DNA of 32,500 bases from Prorocentrum cordatum (lineage: Eukaryota > Sar > Dinophyceae > Prorocentrales > Prorocentraceae). Shown here in pieces: positions 25,088 through 32,500 of this stretch. Under the pieces are notes generated by a model. That model had not been told where the DNA came from. It ran no database searches and worked only from the letters and a program-made list of their open reading frames with translations. Every line of letters begins with the position of its first letter. Within the stretch, counting starts at the first letter, position 1. The stretch spans positions 118,162 to 150,661 of the forward strand of contig CAUYUJ010014355.1 of the NCBI GenBank assembly GCA_963575745.1. Direction: 5' to 3'. Made by a program: the position numbers and the translations under genes.

Positions 25088-25640
25088 TCAGGCGGCTGCG
25101 CAAGCAGACAGCAAGCGGGTTGCGGATTCCATGCACTTATCATCTCTTGGGGACATACATTTTGCCTCCGCCTGCTTCCGCCGGCGGGATCGCCCTCGTT
25201 TTGATTCCGCCACCTTCCGCCGACATTCCGCCGAGGAAGAGATGTCAACACCCTCGGTCTCCAAGATGGCGAGGCCCTCTCTGTTACGCCCAAACATGTG
25301 TAGATCATTTCGCAGTATTGGCGGCTCTGCTTCTTGGCGCAGCGACGCTCGACACTCTGCAGTGACAGTGTTCTGAATTGCTGGGGCGCGCCGAAGCAAA
25401 CATCCACGCGTAGCATCTGCATGCTGCCCGCGCGCTGACGTCTGACCAGCGAATCAAACAGCTGCCTCTCGCGTGCATTCGGACCGAAGATTTTGAGTCG
25501 TGGCAACCCAGTTCAGGCCCAGGCTTCTTTGCTGTGCTTCTAGGCCCGATAGGGAGCATGCTGATGTAGCCCCATCGTCTGTAGAACTCTAGCCAATCCT
25601 GATCGTCTCGCACTGGCCCGTGACGAAATCTTAGCACACT
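25088..25640 (-). pseudogene. Coding-like block spread over three minus frames
   Basis: Successive stretches look protein-like in different frames: LRFRHGPVRDDQDWLEFYRR then WGYISMLPIGPRSTAKK (25637 to about 25517); LKIFGPNARERQLFDSLVRR then QRAGSMQMLRVDVCFGAPQQ (25503 to about 25380); LRNDLHMFGRNREGLAILET then EGVDISSSAECRRKVAESKR (about 25315 to 25170). The first two overlap directly, so a frameshift is more likely than an intron between them. A decayed gene or a sequencing error would both fit. A plus-strand ORF from the ATG at 25131 to 25376 is a competing reading. I cannot name the family. Confidence 0.3.
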
Positions 25641-26015
25641 GCTCCTAAAATGTCAGTGGGTGCACCCATACTTCTGTCGCCTCGAGAGTACCTACCATTC
25701 ACACCTCTGAAGGATAGAACCTCTGAAGCATGGAAGCCTGAATATCAGACATCTCAAGCCTGTGAGATCCTCTTCTCACTTCTGTGGTTGCCCGCCGATT
25801 TCATACCCGACCCACCTCCTCCCCTCCGAAGTCTACTCCAGCTTTTTCGTCGACCAGGAATGCAAATTGCAAGCGCGCGCTGCAATATACGAACCAACAG
25901 GCGCGCAATCTGGGGGCGACATAACGGCTCTTTCAGAGCCGGGCGACGAGTGAGGTCATGAGCGAAGAACTCACCAGAGTTGCAAGATCCTGCCCGCGAC
26001 ATGGGCACGTGAACC
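25641..26015. other. Spacer, no gene supported
   Basis: AGGAGCAG on the minus strand at about 25640 could be an acceptor for the block above. Otherwise there are only short open frames. Confidence 0.4.
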
Positions 26016-26466
26016 ATGGATGGGACCCGAAGGGTCAGGAGCGATGGCGCGGACGAGTGCAAGCGCCTGCTGGCAACGAGAGGCGAGCTCGGAGAGGCGG
26101 GCGACCCCGCCCCCCACAGATCCCCAGCGACCTTTCCCGGCATGGCGATGGAAAACTCGCGGAGTGCTGCAGCACTCATACGCGCCATGTTGAACAGGCT
26201 GCGCGAGCAGTGCGCCCTGCCCCCACATCCTTCGGCAGATCTTGCCGGCAACTGCGACAGCCACGGCGTCGACCGAACCCAACAGCACGCTTCCGCTATA
26301 GGGATGCGTGCGCGTACCTGGAGCAAGGACAAGCTCTTGCCGCCACGATGCGAAACAGCCTGTGAGAACCTTGACGGCAACGGTGACGACGAACATCGAC
26401 CGACCCCGACCCCGACACAACAACAACAACGACAACAGCAGCAACAACAACAACTACAACAACATG

Positions 26467-26518
<52 letters not shown>

Positions 26519-26525
26519 CCAACAA

Positions 26526-26599
<74 letters not shown>

Positions 26600-26825
26600 G
26601 CAATGCCAACACCGTTCCCTCTTATCTGCACGCGAGCCATTCAACACGTATATCCCGAACCCTAGTACCCGCTGTCTTCGTCTTCGATCATACCCCCTTG
26701 GGGATATATCTATCTTGCCTGCAACTTGTAATTCATGCAGCCCCTACAACACGGAAGAGAGGGCGGATGGAAGAAAGGGACAAGGGGGAGGGATGAGGAT
26801 GGAGCGCGAGAGAGAGGGAGAGTAG
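26016..26825 (+). CDS. Long ORF with polyglutamine tract, uncertain
   Basis: Open for 269 codons. The N-terminal third is plausible protein (DGADECKRLLATRGELGEAG, GMAMENSRSAAALIRAMLNR, LREQCALPPHPSADLAGNC), followed by about 60 residues dominated by Gln with His, Glu and Arg interruptions. A Cys/Ser-rich then Arg/Gly/Glu-rich tail ends at 26825. The CAA tract is open in every frame and the minus strand is also open over the same DNA (25754-26647), so the call is weak. The start shown is not an ATG; the first in-frame ATGs are at 26142 and 26148. If real, the polyQ would suggest a regulatory or scaffold protein, but that is speculation. Confidence 0.25.
26408..26601 (+). repeat. CAA trinucleotide tract, ~190 bp
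   Basis: CAA with CGA, CAG, CTA, CAT, CAC and AAA interruptions, the last ~70 bp almost pure. A second, more degenerate CAA/ACG tract is at 27297-27440. Confidence 0.95.
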
Positions 26826-26964
26826 CAGGAGGGGGGCTAGGAGCAGAAAACCGTGGCCGAACCAGACGGGCAGATCGGGCGGGTAGACCCTTACAGGCGG
26901 GTCGGGGAGGCGGGCCCAGGCAGCCAGGTCGAGCAGGCGGGTTGCTGAAGCGTGCGTCCTGCAT

Positions 26965-27136
26965 GAATCGCGCGGAAGTCTCGAGCGATAGCGCGATTCC
27001 CAGGTTAATCGTGAGATAGGTTCAAGCGAGAGCGTGATTCCTGAGTGTCGAGGGCACGGCGTCTGAAGAAATTGCGAGAAAGTCCCACGCGAGAGCGCAA
27101 TTGTTGCATACATTGTGAGGAAGTCCAGCGCGAAGC
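26965..27136 (+). repeat. Tandem array of four short hairpins with compensatory changes
   Basis: Four units start at about 26965, 27006, 27070 and 27112. Each is a stem of 6-9 bp around a loop resembling GGAAGTC..CGAGCGA. Stems: GAATCGCGC/GCGCGATTC (26965-26973 / 26991-26999); AATCGTG/CGTGATT (27007-27013 / 27033-27039, two G-T pairs); AATTGCG/CGCAATT (27070-27076 / 27096-27102); and a weaker ATTGTG/CGCGAT. Pairing is kept although the bases change (C-G in unit 1, T-A in unit 3). Confidence 0.7.
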
Positions 27137-27584
27137 GCGATTTGAGGAAGTATAAGGCGGGAGCCGTTGATGTTGTAAACCAGGGACCCGGGGCGCAGCT
27201 TTGTGACACCTCGATTTCCCTTATGAAAACAAAGGGTGCGAGCCCCGGGAGATGTATTGTAATTGAGAAATGCAATGGTTACTGGGGAGGGGGGGGCAAC
27301 AACAACAATTATTTGTTAGAAATGTATTTTTTAAAAAGAACAACATCAGCAGCAACAACAACAACGACAACGACAACGACAGCGACAATGAAAACGAAAA
27401 CAACATCAACACCAACAACAACAGCAACAACAACGCCGACAGCACCGTCAGCCCCGCAGGCGTGGACAGGAGTGGCGTTGCGCCTGGCTCGGAAGTCGAG
27501 GTCAGTCAACAGCCAGCTGCCAGCGCCGAGCTTTGAAAGCGCATGCTGGCATACAGCTTGATCTCAAGATCGACACATGTAGCT

Positions 27585-28230
27585 CTATATGTGTGTATGA
27601 ACATCTGGATGTATATGTGTGCATGTGCACATTGCGGCCAGCTTACAGAGCACGCTTATACGTACACATGCATGTGTTTGTACATGAATATTTCCCAAAC
27701 AGAGTTTGAGCTTAGGGGGTCCTCCTTCTCTTCTACGGAACTGGGCCGGTGCGCGGCGCCCGCAGGTCCGAAGAGAAAACCCGCTTGCGGGCCTGGCAAC
27801 CCCGTTCCAGCCCGTCGCCGCCGCGCCGTTGCACCCGCCCCGTTGAATTGCAATCGCATTTCATTGCATTGCCTTGCATTGCGTTGCAATCGCGTTGCGC
27901 TGAATTGGATTGTGCTGCATGGCTTTGCAATCACATTGCGTTGCAATCACATTACATTGCAATCGCATTGCGTTGCATTCCTTCGCAGTGCTTTGCATTG
28001 CGCTCCGTTGCTTTGGATCGCATTGGATTGCGTTGCATCGCTCTGGATCGCAATACATGTCTTTGCATTGCGTTGCGTTCCTTTTCGTTGCTTTGCATTG
28101 GCTTGCCTTGAGTTGCATGGATTTGTATTGTGTTGCATTGCGTTGCATTGCGTTGCATTGTTTTGTTTCGTATTGCTTTGCAATCGCATTGCATTGCAAT
28201 CGCATTGCATTGCATTGCTTTGCATATTTT
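27585..28230 (+). repeat. RY-rich tract followed by a TTGCA/TTGCG pentamer array
   Basis: 27585-27690 is TGTGTATG-like. From about 27845 to 28230 nearly every 5 bp reads TTGCA, TTGCG or a one-base variant (CTTGCATTGCGTTGC, ATCGCATTGC). Pentamers shift frame, so all six frames show similar low-complexity peptides (ALHCVALRC, NAMQCNAMR). No gene. Confidence 0.9.
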
Positions 28231-29317
28231 GCTTCATATAGGTTGTACCACATGGGTTGCACAACCTAGATTGTTCCACATGTCTTGCACCACCAATATT
28301 GTTCCACGCAGGCGCACGCACGCATATATCTATATATACACACATGCACAGATCAAGGAAGCACTATTTAGGGTCCGTGCTGGCGAACATCTATGTCTAC
28401 ACACGTGTGGCCATCGACGTGCAAAACATTGAACACACCACATATGAATGTATACACATCTGCAGGTATATGCAGGTCTGTACATAGATGCATGTAAGTC
28501 GGCAGACCCTCGGTCTGTATATATCTTGGCCTCGTGTAGCCGAACAATCGATGTATGTAGCTACCTAACTGTATGGCTCTTGATCTGACCCCCTGGGCCC
28601 AACACGGAAAAAACCCAGCAACCACGGGACAACCCAGTAACTACCACTGGACAAACCTGGGGCAAACAGGTGGGGGCCCTCGACAGGGACTGGGGGGCGA
28701 ACGACTGCGTGATATGCCCCTAGCTAAGGCAGGCTCTCTCTCTCTCTCTCGCCCTCGCGCAACTTCGCCTCGACTGAACGCGTGGAGCGAACCGAAACCG
28801 ACAACGGCTTGGTGGTCGGACCGAGCGAACATCTGCACTTATCCACCGGTCTGCCCGAGCCCGCCCTCCTCTTGCGTCATCCTCTGTGTTTGCAGTCACG
28901 AACCGTCAGAGACGTGGCCAGACGAGGGGGAACATGGGGCGAGCGAAAGAGGAGCCGCACGGACGGACGGACGGCACATCACACATCTAGGCAGTACGTG
29001 GATGACACTGGCAATGCGCACGTATGCATCTCCCACGGCCCACCCCTGCACGAGCGCCTCTTGTCATCCCCTGGAGGGAAAGAGAAAGAAGGGGAGAAAG
29101 GAGGGAAGAGGAAGAGCAGGAGCAGGAGGGAGGGGGGATAAGGAGAGAGAGCAGAACAGGAATAAGGGGGGGAGGGGGCGGTGGACAAGCTACGCGAGCT
29201 CACGCCATATCTGCCATCCTACCCTTTCAACCCATCCCTTCCGAGTGCCGGATGTTGTGTCTATCCGCCGCCGCGTACAGCCGAACATATGATCAATAAC
29301 ATTATACAATTGAACAA
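28231..29317. other. Low-information spacer
   Basis: Contains short repeats GGTTGTACCACATGGGTTGC (28248), TGTTCCACATG (28273) and TGTTCCACGC (28300), RY alternation at 28315-28510, a CT run near 28737-28752 and a GGGAAAGAGAAAG purine run near 29076-29170. One plus frame from the ATG at 28573 stays open for 239 codons, but its composition is unconvincing. Confidence 0.45.
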
Positions 29318-29440
29318 ATCTGGACCAACTTCCTGGACAATGTTTGAAACAAGCCTGGGCCAATTTCTTGTTCACGCTTGAGGGGCGATCGTGCTCAAGA
29401 AATTGGGCCAGCTTTCCAGCAAGTTGGTTCATAACACTGG
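29318..29440. mobile_element. Imperfect palindrome with a perfect 16-bp core
   Basis: CTGGGCCAATTTCTTG (29355-29370) and CAAGAAATTGGGCCAG (29396-29411) are perfect inverted repeats around a 25-nt spacer, itself containing GCTTGAG and CTCAAG. Weaker pairing extends outward (GACCAACTT against AAGTTGGTTC). It could be a small MITE or a structured transcript segment; no target duplication seen. Confidence 0.6.
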
Positions 29441-29950
29441 TGCAGCTTTCCAAGAGGAGGTTTCTCACTCAGAGGCTTGACTATATCATAGCGGACTTGA
29501 AACTCCAAAACAAGACCCCTTGCTTTGTGATGCGCAAGCAGAAAATGGGAGCTGCCTACAGTGGAGGTGGCGGATGAGCAGGACGATCAGCAGGAGGAAA
29601 CGGGGGACGACGAAGGAGGATGACGAGGACGAACAGCAGCAGCAGGAACTGGAGTGGACGGAATGGGAGGAACAGGAGGTCCAACGGGAAGGCGGAGGAA
29701 GGGAAACGAGGGGGAGAACGATGAGGGAGGAGCCAGAGAGGCCGGGACATCTTCTGGACAAAATCGAGGGAGAAGGGGAAGCAGCATTCAGAATGAGCAC
29801 CTAGAGAAGGGAGCGAGGACGAGAGAGGTGGAGGAAGGGATTTGATGGGGAGGAGAAGGAAAAGCAACAGCAGGCGGCCGGACGGTCCCTGGTGTCTTCT
29901 CCTTGGGGTGCCCAACCGGTCTCGGCTGCTCAGTCGTGGTGATTTTGTGG

Positions 29951-30190
29951 CTCTCTCTCTCTCTCTCTCTCGAGAGAGAGAGAGAGAGAAAGGTCTCGCC
30001 TGCAGAATCCGAAAACACGCCAGGGCCGTGAGGACTGTGAGGACTGGAGTGAGGACTGCCGTGAAAGATGCGCGGGCCGTGAAAAATAAGAAACAAGAAC
30101 ATCCCCTCTTTTTTGTTCCCCGGTCGGTCTTCAAGGTCAGCACATGTTTTACGGCAGTCCTCCCTCTGGGTCTCACGGTCCTCACATGTT
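29951..30190. other. CT/GA palindrome and adjacent foldback
   Basis: 29951-29991 is a CT run joined to a GA run, a self-complementary 40-bp stretch. 30023-30190 is an imperfect foldback: GAGGACTGCCGT (30051-30062) pairs with ACGGCAGTCCTC (30151-30162), and CCGTGAGGACTGTGAG-like strings pair with CTCACGGTCCTCAC further out. GTGAGGACT and CACATGTTTTAC each recur as direct repeats in the arms. Confidence 0.7.
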
Positions 30191-30586
30191 TTACAGCGGC
30201 GAAGCCGCCAGGAACTGCAACGGGACAAAAAGGTAGAACCACCCACTCGTGTTCGACCCTGTGCTCGCCCCCCCCCCCCCCAGATTCGAAGTTGGGTCGG
30301 GCCTAGCGGAGGCCCTGGGGGCTCCACCTTCTTTGTCCTCTCACGCCTGTGCTGCCACATGCCTGGGACCAACTTTGTGAGGGGGCGGAGTGAGGGGTTT
30401 CTACTTCTGTGTGCATCTACGGGAGGGTGCTGCTGGCCCGCCCCAGCGATGGCACACGGGTAAAGACGGGGGGGGGAGGGGAGCACAGGGAGAGGCAGCA
30501 AACGAAGAGGAGGGGGGGGGGGGGGCACGCGGAGACGGCGACAGAGGCGCACGAGGTGCCACACACCCGCCCCGCCCCGCCCCAAG

Positions 30587-31258
30587 TCAACCAGCGGCGA
30601 GCACCGGACGCCACCCCCGATCTCCGACAGGCGCTGCAGGTTGCTGCCCAGCGAAATGCACTCCTCCGCCCGTGCGCCAGGACGCCAATATGCGCACGTG
30701 ACGCATCGTGGAATCCACCAGTGTCATCTCCAGCTCCTCCGCCTCTTTTTGCCCCCCATTTCCTGCTCCTCTTTTCCCCATCTCCTCCACCTCCTCCTCC
30801 TCCTCCTCCTCCTCCTCCTCCTCCTCCTCCTCCTCATCATCATCATCATCACCATCATCATCATTTTTCCCTCGCCTCCTTCTCCTGCGCTTCCCCACCC
30901 ACCGTCTCCCTGTATTCTTCGTCGTCGTCCTCCTCCTTCTCAATGTAAGGCACGCCGTGCGTTGACAAATCTTACCAGCCAATTTTGTCCCGTCCGTGCG
31001 CGCCCGCTGCCCAAGAAAACCAGCATCGAAAACATACTTCGCCGAATCATGCTCGCCCCTCGGCACCGGGGTTCGCCCTGCAGCGGAAGAGCAGGAGACG
31101 CGATGAGGAACAACAGGCACAACACCCATGACGTCCCAGATATCGGACGATGAGAACGAGCTAGGGCACAACTGGAGGAGTAGGACGAGATGTAATGACT
31201 GGTGCCCGAATGGAGCGATGGGATATATATTGCAGAAGAGGTTGACGACAACCAACAA
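30587..31258 (-). CDS. Possible gene with an Asp/Glu run, unidentified
   Basis: Minus frame open for 223 codons in DNA of only moderate GC at its 5' half. The middle reads EHDSAKYVFDAGFLGQRART, DGTKLAGKICQRTACL, an Arg/Lys-rich patch, an Asp/Glu run (from the CAT and CTC repeats at 30785-30868), then KEAEELEMTLVDSTMRHVRI, LASWRTGGGVHFAGQQPAAP and a TGA. The two flanks of the run look like protein and share one frame, which favours a coding repeat. The N-terminus is uncertain (ATG or alternative start near 31258, hydrophobic). Another minus frame (30940-31374) overlaps. A basic patch plus acidic run is common in nuclear proteins, but no domain is recognised. Confidence 0.3.
   Translation of the reverse strand: MLVVVNLFCNIYPIAPFGHQSLHLVLLLQLCPSSFSSSDIWDVMGVVPVVPHRVSCSSAAGRTPVPRGEHDSAKYVFDAGFLGQRARTDGTKLAGKICQRTACLTLRRRRTTTKNTGRRWVGKRRRRRRGKNDDDGDDDDDEEEEEEEEEEEEEEEVEEMGKRGAGNGGQKEAEELEMTLVDSTMRHVRILASWRTGGGVHFAGQQPAAPVGDRGWRPVLAAG
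30785..30868 (+). repeat. CTC then CAT trinucleotide tract
   Basis: About 15 CTC triplets (30785-30832) followed by CAT triplets to about 30868. Confidence 0.95.
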
Positions 31259-31784
31259 GAAACCACAATGATGGACGGTTGGGGGGATACAACGAGCAAG
31301 CTATGACGATTAACAGTGGGTGGGGGTGGGGGGGGGCGTGTATCGTATAACGGCGTGCGCGCAGGGAAGAACAATTATGATGACCAGGGTGGGGGCTGCT
31401 CGCATGCAATTCTAAGCTGTAGCCCCGGCTTTTCCGTGCCCCCCACCACCACCCACGCGCACACGCGAAACCCCGTACAAGCCAAAAACAAAAGCATCAT
31501 GATACGCAGCCCCGAGACAGCCCATGACCCCTTGTCACAGCAGGATTATATAATTCTGTGGCGTCTGAAAGCTGGCGGGTTTGGAAGATGCATCGGGCGC
31601 CGCGGCCGAACAAGGCGACATGCGTCCCAGGACGCTCTGGGGCCGCCCCATATGCTCGCGGGCGGTAATTATGTCTTCTTCTCGGCCACGCCGCACCCTT
31701 CCCCCAGGCTGCAATCGGCACGGTCTGCATCGCAGCCCCCCGCGTTCTCTCTGCAAGCCGACCCCCCGCACCTGTTCGGAAGCG
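31259..31784. other. Spacer, no gene supported
   Basis: G-rich runs (GGGTGGGGGTGGGGGGGGGC at 31319) and short open frames only. The C-rich stretch at 31430-31470 (CCCCCCACCACCACCC) is simple sequence. Confidence 0.4.
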
Positions 31785-31850
31785 TGGCCTGGCCAGAACT
31801 TCGATGCGAATCCAGCCACGGCAACGAGGGCGCCCCAGGAGACCCACGAC
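31785..31850 (+). repeat. Family C dispersed repeat (copy 3)
   Basis: CCAGAACTTCGATGCGAATC, CAGCCACGGCAACGAGGGC and CAGGAG match 5484-5560 and 22995-23110, keeping the reading F(D/E)AN/DPA(T/V)ATRA on the plus strand. Confidence 0.7.
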
Positions 31851-32457
31851 CCACGAAGGCAAGCAGTCGCCCGAGAACCTCGCACCCCGAAGTTTGCGCA
31901 GCCGCATCGGCGGCGCCAGCCCTGGGGGCCCCGGGCGGCGCGCGCTGCTCGAGCAGCGGCGGCGCCGGCCCGGCAGATCGACTGGCCCGACCGCGCGCCT
32001 CCGCTTGCGACGCGCAGCCGCCCGCAGTCCCCGCCGCGGGCCTCGGAAATCGCAGGGCGCCGGGGCCTGGCACCGAGAGTGGGCACTGGCTGGTACACGT
32101 GAAGGCGCCGGCGCCGCGAGCCATCGTTGCCTCCGCCCGCGCCGCCTGGTCGGTGTCGCCGCCGTAGTGTCCGCAGCCTCATCGCGGGTGGCCCTTCTAT
32201 CCCGACTCCTTGTCCTGGCCCGCTTCGCGAGGCAGGGCGATATCCGTATCCCCCGCCAGAAGAAGCGACGCCCGTGGACCCCAAACGGGCGGCGGATGTG
32301 GAAACATTTTAGCCCCAAGAAGCCCGGTTACATCCAGATCAACCGCAAGCCGGGGTCCCCGCGGACCGATCCCCCGGGGCGGTGGTGCCGGCTGGAGGAC
32401 GTCTGCTTGCGGCCGCCATCCCTCCCAAGACATGCGACGCCCTGACTTCTTCAGTGC
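31851..32457. other. Very GC-rich stretch, coding status unresolved
   Basis: Long open frames exist on both strands. Two short segments look more protein-like than the rest: plus KKPGYIQINRKPGSPRTDPP (around 32310-32370) and, on the minus strand over the same bases, LAVDLDVTGLLGAKMFPHPP. I cannot choose between them. Confidence 0.3.
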
Positions 32458-32500
32458 GCGGCCCCCCGAGGTCCCCTTGCAGGCCAGTTCTTCATCCCGG
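32458..32500 (+). repeat. Start of a family A copy, cut by the window edge
   Basis: CCCCGAGGTCCCCTTGCAGG then CCAGTTCTTCATCCCGG matches the CAGTTGTTCATCC and GGTTTTTCATCC blocks of other family A copies. Confidence 0.55.

Noticed and set aside
26965-27136. CRISPR-like array
   Set aside because: There are only four divergent units, no separate unique spacers of constant length, and the context is eukaryotic.
27656-28345. ORFs on both strands in the TTGCR array
   Set aside because: Low-complexity translations of the pentamer repeat.
28573-29292. 239-codon plus ORF starting with a real ATG
   Set aside because: Composition is erratic (His/Thr/Pro/Cys patches, CT-run derived Ser-Leu repeats) with no codon bias or splice support; I judge it chance.
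31535-32284. 250-codon minus ORF at the window end
   Set aside because: All frames are long in this very GC-rich stretch, and it reads through family C; no frame can be preferred.

Overview
This window looks like nuclear DNA from a large, repeat-laden eukaryotic genome. I see no operons, no ribosome-binding-site-led genes and no rRNA or convincing tRNA. Instead there is high GC, dozens of trinucleotide tracts, many small foldback (inverted-repeat) elements, and isolated coding-looking blocks bounded by GT/AG signals. A dinoflagellate or similar protist alga is my best guess. It is inference only: I found no spliced-leader relict, histone, peridinin or other marker gene. GC-rich stretches are open in many frames on both strands, so ORF length alone means little. 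I kept only blocks with protein-like codon choice, phase-compatible splice sites or a believable ATG.

Layout. 1-580 is one arm of a dispersed ~580-bp repeat whose inverted partner is at 21386-21985. At 2550-4000 (minus) lies the best gene candidate: three exons that join in frame across two predicted introns, each built around a different foldback element (3558-3713 and 3115-3313). 4004-4486 (minus) is an open, partly hydrophobic block just upstream of it. 4640-9450 is a patchwork of a ~190-bp dispersed repeat (called family A here), GGA/CTC tracts, an ~86-bp higher-order tandem repeat and a GATGCATC-rich tandem duplication. 9597-9781 (minus) is a possible first exon. 11250-12481 looks like a 1.2-kb element with the same termini as four 156-167-bp elements (family B; 5627, 13330, 13680, 18016), three of which have flanking 8-mers matching 6/8 to 7/8. 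14753-15311 (plus) is a good terminal two-exon gene fragment. 15650-18200 holds further foldback elements (family K at 15653; family N at 16385 and 17598). 20160-20800 holds GGC and GATCGAGG repeats.

22454-30200 contains the most unusual DNA: nested mutually exclusive palindromes (22454-22577), a 124-nt element that folds into a long stem with three hairpins (23447-23570), a zinc-knuckle terminal exon (24157-24360), alternating purine-pyrimidine tracts, a long CAA tract, a tandem array of hairpins with compensatory changes (26965-27136), a TTGCA/TTGCG pentamer array (27845-28230) and further palindromes. 30587-31258 (minus) is a possible acidic-run gene; the end of the window is GC-rich and unresolved.

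The theme joining these pieces is foldback DNA: at least four families of short terminal-inverted-repeat elements sit among or inside coding-like blocks. In the 2550-4000 gene they appear to have become introns, with the family-K arm itself supplying a GTGAGA donor. I cannot identify a function for any gene here.
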